From Methylobacillus gramineus (GTDB lineage: Bacteria > Pseudomonadota > Gammaproteobacteria > Burkholderiales > Methylophilaceae): DNA of 64,000 bases. Shown piece after piece: positions 54,886-64,000 of this stretch. The position numbers and the translations under genes are program-made. How positions within the stretch are numbered: the stretch's first letter is position 1; each line of letters opens with the position of its first letter. The stretch is taken from positions 1,054,001 to 1,118,000 of the forward strand of contig NZ_JAJAVE010000001.1 in NCBI RefSeq assembly GCF_020532675.1, written 5' to 3'. The notes below the pieces were generated by a model. That model searched no databases and was not told the origin of the DNA. It was given only the letters and a program-made list of their open reading frames with translations.

Positions 54886-56787
54886 CTAATTGACTTCGGG
54901 CAGTGCTTCCAGCTGCTCCTGTAGCGCCAGCCATCGCTCTTCAGCCTGCCCTATGGATTGTGCCAGCTCAGCCTGGCGCTTGAGCAAGCCTTGCAACTTG
55001 CTCTTATCCGGATCTTGATACAGCTCAGGCGCTGCCAGAGCCTGATCCAACTGATCTTTTTCTGGCTGCCAGCTTGCGATTTTCTTTTCCAGTTGCTCGG
55101 CTTCTTTCAAAATAGGACGACGCTCTACCAATCTCGCCTGGCGATCTGCCTTGCTCTGTGCCCAGGCATTCTTGCCGCTAGCAGGCAAGGTTTTTTCTTC
55201 CGCCGCTTTTTCCTGCAGGCGCTGTTCAGCCAGCCAGGTCTTATAATCATCCAGATCACCATCAAACACATCGGCTTTGCCATCCGCCACCAGCAAGAAA
55301 CGGTCACAGCTGGTACGCAACAATGCCCTGTCGTGCGACACCAGCACGACTCCCCCCTGATAGTCCTGTAAGGCAAGGGTGAGGGCATGGCGCATTTCAA
55401 GATCAAGATGGTTGGTAGGTTCATCCAGCAATAATAAATTGGGGCGGGTCCAGATCAGCAAGGCCAGCGCTAACCGTGATTTTTCTCCGCCGGAAAATGC
55501 GCCACAAGGGCTGGTTGCCATCTCGCCACGAAAATCGAAGCCACCTAGATAATTGCGGTGCTCCTGTTCGCGTGTTTGGGAATCCAGGCGCAGCATATGC
55601 TGCAAAGGGGACTCATCAGGACGTAACTGCTCCAGCTGATGCTGGGCAAAATAGCCGATCTTGAGCTCTTTACCTTCCACGCGCTTGCCCTGCAATGGAG
55701 ACATATTGCCTGCCAGCAACTTGATCAATGTGGACTTACCCGCCCCATTGCGGCCCAGCAAGCCCAGCCGTTCGCCTGGGCGCAGGGTCAACATGATGCG
55801 CGTGAGTATGACATTGTCCTGATACCCGGCATCCGCCTCATCCAGCACCAGTAAAGGGTCTGGTGCCGCAACCGGGTCTCGGAAACCGAAACTGAACGGG
55901 CTATCCACATGGGCAGCACTAATCATTTCCATGCGCTCCAATGCCTTGATACGGCTCTGCGCCTGCCTGGCCTTGGTGGCTTTAGCACGGAAGCGATCGA
56001 TATATCCCTGCAGGTGAGCGACCTCACGCTGTTGGCGTTCGTAATTGGATTGTTGCTGGAGCAAACGCTCCGCACGTTGCCGCTCAAAATCTGAATAACC
56101 ACCACGGTAGAGCGTGAGCTTCTGTTGCTCGATATGCGCGATATGATTGACGATCGCATCCAGAAAATCCCGGTCATGCGAGATCAGCAATAAAGTACCG
56201 CGGTAATCCTTGAGCCAGTTTTCCAGCCAGATGACGGCATCCAGGTCCAGGTGATTGGTCGGTTCATCCAGCAATAGCAGGTCTGAGCGGCACATGAGCG
56301 CGCGTGCCAAATTCAGCCGCACACGCCAGCCACCAGAAAAATCTGATACAGGTCGCTGCAGGTCGGCGCTGCTGAACCCCAGTCCATGCAGTAATTCAGC
56401 CGCACGCGCACGCGCGGAATAGCCTTCGATCTCCCCGAGCCGGGCATGCAGCTCGCCGACGGCCTCACCCTTGCCATCAGTCTCTGCCTGACGCAACGCA
56501 GCTTCCACCTGCCGCAACTCAACATCCCCATCCAGCGTAAATTCAATGGCAGGATCACTCAGGGCTGGCGTTTCCTGTGCCACATGCGCAATGGTCCAGT
56601 GCTGAGGTATATCAAGGTCGCCAGACTCAGGATGCAGCTCGCCCCTGAGCATCGCAAACACACTGGACTTGCCTGCGCCATTGGCACCAGCAAGACCCAC
56701 TTTATGCCCAGGATGTAGCTGAAAAGATGCGCCTTCCACCAGCAGCTTGACGCCACGTGCAAGATTAATATTTTTAAGTTGGATCAA
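54886..56787 (-). CDS. yheS: ABC-F family ATPase YheS
   Basis: A 633-residue soluble protein with two ABC ATPase domains and no membrane segments, typical of ABC-F translation factors. The first Walker A is GANGAGKSS and the second GRNGAGKST. The signature motifs are DFSGGWRVRLNLARAL and FSGGEKSRLALALL, and both Walker B/D-loops read LLLLDEPTNHLDL. The interdomain linker (DRFRAKATKARQAQSRIKAL) and a C-terminal coiled coil (about 530-630) are present. QHWTIAHVAQETPALSD matches the YheS subgroup more than EttA or Uup. ABC-F proteins act on stalled or initiating ribosomes. Confidence 0.93.
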   Translation of the reverse strand: MIQLKNINLARGVKLLVEGASFQLHPGHKVGLAGANGAGKSSVFAMLRGELHPESGDLDIPQHWTIAHVAQETPALSDPAIEFTLDGDVELRQVEAALRQAETDGKGEAVGELHARLGEIEGYSARARAAELLHGLGFSSADLQRPVSDFSGGWRVRLNLARALMCRSDLLLLDEPTNHLDLDAVIWLENWLKDYRGTLLLISHDRDFLDAIVNHIAHIEQQKLTLYRGGYSDFERQRAERLLQQQSNYERQQREVAHLQGYIDRFRAKATKARQAQSRIKALERMEMISAAHVDSPFSFGFRDPVAAPDPLLVLDEADAGYQDNVILTRIMLTLRPGERLGLLGRNGAGKSTLIKLLAGNMSPLQGKRVEGKELKIGYFAQHQLEQLRPDESPLQHMLRLDSQTREQEHRNYLGGFDFRGEMATSPCGAFSGGEKSRLALALLIWTRPNLLLLDEPTNHLDLEMRHALTLALQDYQGGVVLVSHDRALLRTSCDRFLLVADGKADVFDGDLDDYKTWLAEQRLQEKAAEEKTLPASGKNAWAQSKADRQARLVERRPILKEAEQLEKKIASWQPEKDQLDQALAAPELYQDPDKSKLQGLLKRQAELAQSIGQAEERWLALQEQLEALPEVN

Positions 56788-56996
56788 TGCAATTTACTCA
56801 ATACTGAATCTCCAGCGTGAATATTGGTCACACCGGAGTATCACGAAAAGCGATATTGTAAGCTATGAAGGGCTACTTTCGTGCCAGAAGGCTGATTCAA
56901 AGCGTTTAAGCGTTGACCAATAGCCACGCCAATGAAATACTCTGGCTTACTTCTCAAGAATGCTTCTGATGGCACAAGTCATGCGGTATTAGGCCG

Positions 56997-59900
56997 ATGA
57001 CGCTGCAACAAAATAATATGGTCAAAAACTCCCTGCTCTGGTGTTACCGTGCCACACTTGCCGCGCTATGGTTCATCATCATTGCGTTTTCCCTTATCGT
57101 GCTCAGCTTGCGCTATCTGGTATTGCCCAATGTGGGTGAATATCAGGGAAAAATCACGCAACTGGTAAGTAACGCAATGGGGCAACCCGTCACCATAGGT
57201 AAAATCCACGCAAGCTGGAATGGCCTGAATCCAAGGTTGAGCCTGCATAACATCGACATTTATGACCATGAGAACCGCGTGGCACTCTCATTTGATCATA
57301 TTGAAACCAGCTTGTCCTGGCTCAGTATTCCCCTGCTGGAACCACGCTTTTCCTCCATCATTATTTATGACCCCGCATTAACAATACGTCGTGAAATTGA
57401 TGGCACGGTCTATGTTGCTGGTATTCCTACTGGCGGCCCGGCACGACCACAGTTCACCAACTGGCTGTTGCGCCAATCCCACATCAATGTCAGCAATGCG
57501 ACCATTACCTGGCAGGATGACTTACGCAAGGCCCCCCCCCTCACCTTGACCCAGCTTAATCTGCGTATCGACAGTCCAGCCTGGGAAGGCCTGGTTGGTC
57601 ATCACCGCTTTGGACTGCAAGCACAGCCCTCAGCAGGCTCGTCTCAGCCCATCGATTTGCGTGGAAACCTGTATGGCAAGGATATCAGCCAGCCTGATCA
57701 GTGGCACGGCACACTATATGCCCATGCAGAAGGCACCAACATCGCGGCATGGCGCCAATGGTTGCCACAACTAATGGATATCCGCCAAGGTTATGGCGCT
57801 TCACGGCTTTGGCTAGAGTTTGCAGACGGAACCCCAGAGAAATTGACTACGGATGTGCTATTGAGCAATGTTGTTAGCCGCATGATCAAGAACCAGCCTG
57901 ATGTTGCATTGGATAAACTTTCCGGGAGGCTGACTTGGATCAAGCACAAGGATGGACAGGAAGTCCGCGCCGAGAATCTCAAGATCGCCACGCCTAGCGG
58001 CCTGGATATGCAAAGCGGGAAGGTAGTGATACGTGAACGCAAGCAGGGCAAACAGGAAAGCATTGAAGGCCAGATAGCATTGGATGAAATTCAGCTGGAA
58101 TCTGCACATGCACTGGCAGCTTATTTCCCCATTCCAGAAAAACCCATGCAGGCCCTGGCCGCCATCCAGCCTGTAGGCATTTTACGCAAGCTCAATCTGG
58201 CCTGGAACAGTCATGGCGGCTTTCCGGAAACCTACAAACTGCATACCCAGTTCAGTGAACTAGGTATGCAGGCTTATGGGCACATTCCCGGCTTTAGCAA
58301 GCTCAACGGTACTATTGATGCCAGCGAAGCAGGTGGCACTGTGGCACTGAATGCAATAAATGCAGAGGTTGATGTCAAGGGCATACTGCGCTGGCCGTTA
58401 CCCGCAGACAAGCTTAGCGGGCAGATAAAATGGCAGACCAATGACGGCAAAACAGATGTGCGGGTCAATAATCTGGCCATTTCAAACAAGCACCTGGCAG
58501 GTGCCATCAACGCCAGCTTTCTGAACAACCATGTGAAAGGCGGCATGCTGGAGTTGGCAGCCAAATTCAACCGGGTAGACGGTCAATATGCCCGCTTTTA
58601 TTACCCATTGGTGTTGGGTGAAACCACCATGGACTGGCTGGATACCTCGATTCGGGCGGGTAAAAGTGAAGATGTCAGCGTCACTATCAAGGGACATTTG
58701 CATGACTTCCCATTTGATGGCAACAAGAATGGCCTGTTCCAGGTAAAAGCCAAGATTCACGATGGTGAGCTGGAATTCGCCCCTGGCTGGCCCAAGATTG
58801 AAAAAATTGCCCTGGACATGCTGTTCCAGGGCAACCGCATGGAGCTCAATGCCACCAGTGGCAGCACACTTGGCACCCAGGTCATCAAGAGCAAGGTCGT
58901 CATTCCCATTCTGGACTCCCACCAGCCTGTCCTCAGTGTCATCAGCGAGGGACAAGGGCTGGTCAGCAATGGCATTCAATATCTAAACAACAGCCCGCTC
59001 AAGGACATCACCGGCGGCTTTACCCAGGGCCTACAAACCAGCGGCAACGGCAAACTGGCGCTTGACCTGCTGATTCCATTGCACGATACCGATGCCACCA
59101 AGGTCAAGGGCAGCTATACGATCACCAACGGTACACTCAGCAGCGTAGACGTCCCCGAGCTAAGCCGTATCAACGGCAAACTGGAGTTCACGGAATCTAT
59201 ACTACGCGGACAAAATCTCAATACCTGGGTGTATGGTGGCCCGGCCATCGTCAACCTGGCCTCGGATAAAGATCGCATTATTCGTATCAATGCACGCGGG
59301 CGTGTCACCGATGCGGGACTGCGTGCTGGCTTTGGCCCAGGTTTCTCCGACCGTATTTTTGGCACCACTGATTGGTATGGCGATATCAATATCGCGCCTA
59401 ACCAGGCAGATATCTCGATCCGTTCATCATTGGCGGGCATCACATCCAGCCTGCCATTCCCATTGAACAAGAGCAGCGATGAAAAAGTCCCGCTCAAAAT
59501 AGAGAAAAAACAGCAGTCTCCCCAGCAGGATACGATCAGTATCAATTACGGCAATATCCTCGGCGCAAAATTGCTACGCACCAAGCAAAATGGGGCTTTG
59601 GCGCTGGAGCGCGGCGACATCGCCTTCAACACCCTGGCTGAACTTCCCCAGCAACCAGGGCTGACCGTGCATGGCAATATTGACCACCTGGATATTGATG
59701 AGTGGCGCGCACTGTCCGAACGTTCAGGTACCGCCAATGGCAATACCAGCAATGGGGCCAGTTCGAACAATGCCAATATCCGGAAAATTGATCTTTCAGT
59801 TGCCAAGTTTGATATTTTTGATCGCCGCATCAACGACCTGAAACTGAATGCCAACGCGATCAAGGGTGGCTGGCAAATGAATGTGCAAAGTCAGGAAATG

Positions 59901-60881
59901 AATGGTGATATCCAGTGGCTCAGCCAGGGCAATGGCAAAATCGTTGCCCGCCTCAAACGACTGTTATCCCCTTCCGCCACGCCGGACACAGCGGTATTGC
60001 GCACTCAGGGGAAATTCAGCCAGCAGGGGAATATCACCGAATATCCATCCCTGGATATCGTGGCTGACAGTTTTGAGTTTGGCAAAAAGAAACTGGGCAA
60101 ACTGGAGCTATTAGCCAGCGAGCAGGATGATGACTGGAGTATAGAAAAACTGCGCATCAGCAACCCGGAAAGCGAGTTGATGGCAGAAGGTGAATGGCAT
60201 AACTGGAAGCGCGCTCCGAACACACGGCTTAACATCAACTGGAAGATCAGCGATCTTGGCCAAACCCTGGAGCGTTTCGGCTACCCAAGTACAATCAAGG
60301 GAGGCACTGCCAACCTGACCGGACAGCTCAAGTGGCCAGGCAGCCCACATGAATTTGAAACGACATTGCTGAGCGGCAACCTGCAGCTGGATGTACGCAA
60401 GGGACAGATTCTGAAAATACAACCAGGTGTCGGACGCCTGTTCAGTGTATTGACATTGCAAAATCTGCCGCGTCGCCTGACGTTTGATTTCCGCGATGTG
60501 TTCAGCAGCGGCTTTGCCTTCGACAAGATTGGCGCCAATGTCAGCATTGATAATGGCATTATGCGCAGCGATGACTTCCGCCTGGAAGGCCCAACGGCAT
60601 TGGTGGAAATGAAAGGGGAAACCAATTTGCAGAAGGAAACCCAGCACCTTCGTGTCAAAGTTACCCCCTATATCAGTGACAGCCTCTCGATTGCTGCCCT
60701 GGCAGGCGGCCCGGTAGTGGGCGCTGCCACTTATATCGCCCAAAAACTGTTGAAAGACCCATTAAACCAATTTGCTTCCTCGGAATACGAGTTTATCGGC
60801 ACCTGGGATAACCCGGTAGAAGTGAAGGCAGAAAGCAAAACAAAAAATAATGATCCAGCGGTCACTCCGCTAGGAAGATAA
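56997..60881 (+). CDS. yhdP: YhdP-family AsmA-like protein (TIGR02099)
   Basis: A 1294-residue protein with a single N-terminal transmembrane helix (about 18-43) and a very long periplasmic beta-rich region. It ends in the AsmA-like C-terminal domain (SGNLQLDVRKGQILKIQPG, FSVLTLQNLPRRLTFDFRDV, GPTALVEMKGETNL). YhdP and its relatives TamB and YdbH are thought to bridge the periplasm and move phospholipids to the outer membrane. A run of nine C at 57532-57540 encodes part of KAPPLTLTQ at about residue 179; slippage there would truncate the protein. It is followed by the Nit2-like gene 51 bp away, a common association. Confidence 0.93.
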   Translation: MTLQQNNMVKNSLLWCYRATLAALWFIIIAFSLIVLSLRYLVLPNVGEYQGKITQLVSNAMGQPVTIGKIHASWNGLNPRLSLHNIDIYDHENRVALSFDHIETSLSWLSIPLLEPRFSSIIIYDPALTIRREIDGTVYVAGIPTGGPARPQFTNWLLRQSHINVSNATITWQDDLRKAPPLTLTQLNLRIDSPAWEGLVGHHRFGLQAQPSAGSSQPIDLRGNLYGKDISQPDQWHGTLYAHAEGTNIAAWRQWLPQLMDIRQGYGASRLWLEFADGTPEKLTTDVLLSNVVSRMIKNQPDVALDKLSGRLTWIKHKDGQEVRAENLKIATPSGLDMQSGKVVIRERKQGKQESIEGQIALDEIQLESAHALAAYFPIPEKPMQALAAIQPVGILRKLNLAWNSHGGFPETYKLHTQFSELGMQAYGHIPGFSKLNGTIDASEAGGTVALNAINAEVDVKGILRWPLPADKLSGQIKWQTNDGKTDVRVNNLAISNKHLAGAINASFLNNHVKGGMLELAAKFNRVDGQYARFYYPLVLGETTMDWLDTSIRAGKSEDVSVTIKGHLHDFPFDGNKNGLFQVKAKIHDGELEFAPGWPKIEKIALDMLFQGNRMELNATSGSTLGTQVIKSKVVIPILDSHQPVLSVISEGQGLVSNGIQYLNNSPLKDITGGFTQGLQTSGNGKLALDLLIPLHDTDATKVKGSYTITNGTLSSVDVPELSRINGKLEFTESILRGQNLNTWVYGGPAIVNLASDKDRIIRINARGRVTDAGLRAGFGPGFSDRIFGTTDWYGDINIAPNQADISIRSSLAGITSSLPFPLNKSSDEKVPLKIEKKQQSPQQDTISINYGNILGAKLLRTKQNGALALERGDIAFNTLAELPQQPGLTVHGNIDHLDIDEWRALSERSGTANGNTSNGASSNNANIRKIDLSVAKFDIFDRRINDLKLNANAIKGGWQMNVQSQEMNGDIQWLSQGNGKIVARLKRLLSPSATPDTAVLRTQGKFSQQGNITEYPSLDIVADSFEFGKKKLGKLELLASEQDDDWSIEKLRISNPESELMAEGEWHNWKRAPNTRLNINWKISDLGQTLERFGYPSTIKGGTANLTGQLKWPGSPHEFETTLLSGNLQLDVRKGQILKIQPGVGRLFSVLTLQNLPRRLTFDFRDVFSSGFAFDKIGANVSIDNGIMRSDDFRLEGPTALVEMKGETNLQKETQHLRVKVTPYISDSLSIAALAGGPVVGAATYIAQKLLKDPLNQFASSEYEFIGTWDNPVEVKAESKTKNNDPAVTPLGR

Positions 60882-60932
60882 ATGCAATAAACGATAGGCA
60901 CAATATAAGCCCAACTGTCCGGAACCCAAGCC

Positions 60933-61793
60933 ATGGCGATCAAATCAGGTGACAAAGTCACTAAAACCAAACACCCCAAACACCCGACTCCCGGCATCCA
61001 TAGAATTGCCGCCATCCAGATGGCCTCAGGCCCCTATGTGGCAGCCAACCTGAGTGAGGCAGAACGCCTGATCGAGATTGCCGTCAACCAGGGCGCCAAG
61101 CTGATCGCGCTACCTGAATATTTCGCCATCATGGGACTCAAGGATACGGACAAAGTAGCTGCATGCGAGAACGAAGGCACGGGCCCCATTCAGCGATTTC
61201 TTTCCAAAACAGCCAAGAAACACCAGGTATGGCTGATTGGTGGTTCAGTTCCCCTGGCCACGGACAATCCGGACAAAGTACGCAATGCCTGCCTGGTATA
61301 TGACGACAAAGGCAAACAGGTGGCTCGCTATGACAAGATCCACTTATTCGGCTTTGACCTGGGAACCGAGCATTACAAGGAAAAAAACACCATAGAACCG
61401 GGGTCAAAAGTGGTGACCGTGGACACCCCTTTTGGCAAGCTGGGACTTTCTATTTGCTATGACTTGCGTTTCCCTGAACTCTATCGTGCCATGGGCGAGG
61501 TAGACATTATCGCCATCCCTTCGGCTTTTACCGAAACCACCGGCAAAGCACACTGGGAAAGCCTGGTACGGGCACGTGCCATCGAGAACCTGTGCTATGT
61601 GCTGGCACCCGCACAAGGTGGTTATCACGCCTCTGGCCGTGAAACGCATGGCAACAGCATGATTGTTGATCCCTGGGGCGTGGTTCAGGATAGATTGCCT
61701 CGTGGTTCAGGTATCGTGATTTCCTCCATCAACACCGCATATATGCAGAGCCTGCGTAAAAGCCTGCCTGCACTGAAACATCGTACGCTGTGA
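60933..61793 (+). CDS. Nit2-like carbon-nitrogen hydrolase
   Basis: A 286-residue nitrilase-superfamily amidase with the Glu-Lys-Cys triad: Glu in IALPEYFAIM, Lys in RYDKIHLFGF and Cys in LGLSICYDLRFPELYR. Nit2-type enzymes hydrolyse deaminated glutathione or omega-amides. The N-terminal 25 residues are a basic extension (KHPKHPTPG) before the conserved HRIAAIQMASG. It sits between yhdP and tldD, a conserved neighbourhood in proteobacteria. Confidence 0.92.
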   Translation: MAIKSGDKVTKTKHPKHPTPGIHRIAAIQMASGPYVAANLSEAERLIEIAVNQGAKLIALPEYFAIMGLKDTDKVAACENEGTGPIQRFLSKTAKKHQVWLIGGSVPLATDNPDKVRNACLVYDDKGKQVARYDKIHLFGFDLGTEHYKEKNTIEPGSKVVTVDTPFGKLGLSICYDLRFPELYRAMGEVDIIAIPSAFTETTGKAHWESLVRARAIENLCYVLAPAQGGYHASGRETHGNSMIVDPWGVVQDRLPRGSGIVISSINTAYMQSLRKSLPALKHRTL

Positions 61794-61953
61794 TACGACA
61801 CCAGAATGAGTGATCCAGATTGAAAAATCATATTCAGCCCCAAGATACCCTTTAACAGAGCATCAAATTACAGAAAATCCTTAGCCCCTAGCCGCAAAAC
61901 GGCTGCTATGATGGTTAACAGTCGTATTCCGCATTACTTTAGAAAAGCAAGCC

Positions 61954-63429
61954 ATGAAACCCGATACTTTGCCCACTGCTTCAAGCCCTGCCGAACACTC
62001 TCACTTCCATACAGCGAGTGAGACTCTGCTCGCCCCCACCGGGCTGGATGTCGGGCATCTGCAGAATGTCATCGGCAGCATCATGTCGCATAAAGTGGAC
62101 TATGCAGACCTCTACTTTCAATATAGCCGTTCAGAAAGCTGGGGTTTGGAAGAAGGCCAGGTCAAATCCGGCAATTTCAGCATAGACCAAGGAGTAGGCG
62201 TACGGGCTGTTAGTGGCGAGAAAACCGCTTTTGCCTACTCGGATGACATCAACCTGCCAGCGCTACAGCAAGCGGCCAATGCCACGCGCGCCATTGCTTC
62301 ACTGGGCTCTGAGCAACAAGGAAAGATCATCCAGAAGGTACAGGCGCCGCAACTTTATTTGCCTCAGGACCCGATTGCCTCCTTGAGTGCCGAAGCCAAG
62401 GTGAAGCTACTGGAAAGACTGGAGCTGTTCGCACGCAAGGCAGATTCACGCGTCACTCAAGTGATGGCCTCGATTGCCGGCGAATATGAAGTAGTCATGG
62501 TGGCACGCCACGATGGCGTGATGGCCGCCGATATCAGGCCGCTGGTTCGCGTGTCCATCCAGGTAATTGCAGAACACAATGGTCGTCGTGAGCAAGGCTC
62601 GGCAGGCGGCGGCGGACGTTTTGATTATAGTTACTTCACCGATGACGTTTTACAGGACTATGCCCAGAAAGCCGTCCATCAGGCATTGGTCAACCTGGAA
62701 GCACGCCCTGCCCCGGCTGGCAGCATGACCGTGGTACTAGGTGCTGGCTGGCCTGGAATCCTGCTGCATGAAGCCATCGGCCATGGGTTGGAAGGCGACT
62801 TCAACCGCAAGGGAAGCTCGGCTTTCAGCAATGCCATTGGCCAGCAAGTCGCAGCCAAAGGATTAACCGTGGTGGATGACGGCACGATTGCAGATCGCCG
62901 TGGTTCACTGAATGTGGATGATGAAGGCAACCCGACGCAGCGTACAGTACTGATTGAGGACGGCATCCTGCGTGGTTATTTGCAAGACAGCCTCAATGCC
63001 CGCCTCATGGGTATGGCGCTGACTGGCAATGCGAGACGTGAATCCTATGCTCACATCCCGATGCCACGCATGACCAACACTTACATGTTGAATGGCAACA
63101 TGGCGCCAGAAGAAATTATCAAATCCGTCAAGAAAGGCCTGTACGCTGCAAACTTTGGCGGTGGTCAGGTCGATATCACCAGTGGGAAATTTGTATTTTC
63201 TGCCGCTGAAGCTTGGATGATAGAAGACGGCAAGCTGGCTTATCCCGTGAAGGGAGCAACGCTGATCGGCAATGGTCCTGACGTGCTGACACGTGTTTCC
63301 ATGATAGGAAACGACATGGCGCTGGATAGCGGCGTGGGTACCTGCGGCAAGGAAGGTCAAAGCGTGCCTGTCGGTGTTGGTCAGCCAACATTGCGCATAG
63401 ATGGCTTGACGGTAGGCGGAACGGTTTAA
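61954..63429 (+). CDS. tldD: Metalloprotease TldD
   Basis: A 491-residue subunit of the TldD/TldE (PmbA) protease, which degrades unfolded peptides and matures microcin-type peptides. The zinc-binding HExxxH motif is in LLHEAIGHGLEGDFNRKG, and the C-terminal domain has GRRESYAHIPMPRMTN-like and GTCGKEGQSVPVGVGQPTLR motifs. Its partner pmbA is not in the window. It lies downstream of yhdP and the Nit2-like gene and may belong to the same transcript, although 160 bp separate it from the latter. Confidence 0.96.
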   Translation: MKPDTLPTASSPAEHSHFHTASETLLAPTGLDVGHLQNVIGSIMSHKVDYADLYFQYSRSESWGLEEGQVKSGNFSIDQGVGVRAVSGEKTAFAYSDDINLPALQQAANATRAIASLGSEQQGKIIQKVQAPQLYLPQDPIASLSAEAKVKLLERLELFARKADSRVTQVMASIAGEYEVVMVARHDGVMAADIRPLVRVSIQVIAEHNGRREQGSAGGGGRFDYSYFTDDVLQDYAQKAVHQALVNLEARPAPAGSMTVVLGAGWPGILLHEAIGHGLEGDFNRKGSSAFSNAIGQQVAAKGLTVVDDGTIADRRGSLNVDDEGNPTQRTVLIEDGILRGYLQDSLNARLMGMALTGNARRESYAHIPMPRMTNTYMLNGNMAPEEIIKSVKKGLYAANFGGGQVDITSGKFVFSAAEAWMIEDGKLAYPVKGATLIGNGPDVLTRVSMIGNDMALDSGVGTCGKEGQSVPVGVGQPTLRIDGLTVGGTV

Positions 63430-63494
63430 TATGATGGCGTGAAGGTTACCGCCTGACAGCAGCATGGAAGTCCCTCTTAACGAAAGGAACCGAA

Positions 63495-63794
63495 ATGGCT
63501 ACACCCAAAAGTACTACCGCAAAAAAAAGCACCACGCCCAAAACAGCCGCATCAGCAAAGCCTGTAGTCGCAAAGAGCACCGCAACGCCCAAAGCAGCCA
63601 AGACAACGGCTGCCAAGGCAGAAAAATCTTCCACCAAATCCATCAAGACCACACACAAGATCAGCCCTGAAGAGCGCTATCGCATGGTGGAAGTAGCGGC
63701 GTATTTCCTGGCTGAACGCAATCACTTTGCAGGCAATCCGGTGGAATACTGGAGTGCGGCCGAAGCGCAAATTAGCAAGCTATTGGCAAAATAA
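63495..63794 (+). CDS. DUF2934 protein with Lys/Ala/Thr-rich tail
   Basis: A 99-residue protein. The first half (about 1-50) is a low-complexity, highly basic Ala/Lys/Thr region like histone H1 or AlgP tails and may bind nucleic acid. The second half (about 52-99) is a DUF2934 domain: ISPEERYRMVEVAAYFLAE and GNPVEYWSAAEAQI. The DUF's function is unknown. GAAAGGAACC precedes the ATG. Confidence 0.85.
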   Translation: MATPKSTTAKKSTTPKTAASAKPVVAKSTATPKAAKTTAAKAEKSSTKSIKTTHKISPEERYRMVEVAAYFLAERNHFAGNPVEYWSAAEAQISKLLAK

Positions 63795-63965
63795 CCCAGC
63801 AATAAGTAGTCAAGTGACTGTAAGCAAGCATGATCCATCGCTGCATATGCTGCCAGCTATGGGTTGTGCATGCAGGTATAAATCCAGCCTCCTCAATCCA
63901 GCATAGCCGGGCATCCCCGCTAGCGGCTATAATATGCCGCTTATTCAATATGTAACGGCACTCTC

Positions 63966-64000
63966 ATGCAGTTTTCCCTGCCCGTTCCGGCACCCGGTCA
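63966..64000 (+). CDS. Start of an unidentified gene (partial)
   Basis: ATG 63966 opens a frame reading MQFSLPVPAPG to the window edge. A TATAAT-like box lies at about 63928, some 38 bases upstream. Only 11 codons are visible, so the product cannot be named and the gene itself is tentative. Confidence 0.35.
   Translation, partial: MQFSLPVPAPG

Noticed and set aside
1-64000. tRNA, rRNA, CRISPR arrays, intact insertion sequences or prophage
   Set aside because: None recognised by eye on either strand; a tRNAscan or ISfinder run would be needed for a firm negative.

Overview
The window is a chromosomal segment of a Gram-negative betaproteobacterium, most likely a methylotroph of the Methylophilaceae (Methylobacillus, Methylovorus or Methylophilus type). 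That placement is inferred from the gene order purF-cvpA-dedD-folC-accD-trpA-trpB-trpF-truA-fimV-asd-leuB-leuD-entericidin-leuC, from the protein families present and from intermediate G+C. No methanol oxidation gene or rRNA lies in the window to prove it.

Layout. Bases 1-20614 are a dense, almost wholly minus-strand block of housekeeping biosynthesis: purine (purF, cut by the window edge), folate (folC), fatty acid (accD), tryptophan (trpFBA), tRNA pseudouridine (truA), the FimV polar hub, aspartate semialdehyde (asd), leucine (leuCDB), then yajQ, ppnP and the arginine genes argD-argF-argG. Just upstream of argD is a 20-codon Arg-containing reading frame followed by a strong terminator and a competing hairpin. 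This reads as an arginine attenuator and is the best candidate regulatory discovery in the window.

Bases 21074-26282 hold a Rieske oxygenase, a DMT exporter, a lipoprotein and a NarX/NarL-like two-component pair. Bases 26279-29146 are a decayed integron. It has an integron-integrase pseudogene whose stop codon overlaps the sensor-kinase start, an attI-like site, at least five attC-like palindromes, a broken cassette gene, a strongly structured RNA-like segment, and two intact cassette genes (a four-helix membrane protein and a LprI-like secreted protein).

Bases 29272-38272 are accessory or lineage-specific genes: small membrane proteins, unknown secreted proteins, a PEP-CTERM protein behind a promoter with a Fur-box-like site, a Na/Pi cotransporter, a methyltransferase, a PQQ-type sugar dehydrogenase-like lipoprotein and an HD-GYP protein. 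Then come glnE, acs, a divergent sulfur pair (DUF442 protein and ETHE1-like hydrolase), a Crp/Fnr regulator, a degenerate histidine phosphotransferase with a stand-alone receiver, prfC, a YchJ-like protein and a glycosyltransferase. These are followed by a Cpx-like envelope-stress system (sensor, regulator, CpxP/Spy-like protein) and two paralogous EF-hand proteins of XopAW type.

The right end (54258-64000) carries an unknown acidic protein, the ABC-F protein YheS, the giant AsmA-like protein YhdP (with a C9 tract in its coding sequence), a Nit2-like amidohydrolase, tldD, a DUF2934 protein and the first codons of an unidentified gene. No tRNA, rRNA, CRISPR array or intact insertion sequence was recognised.
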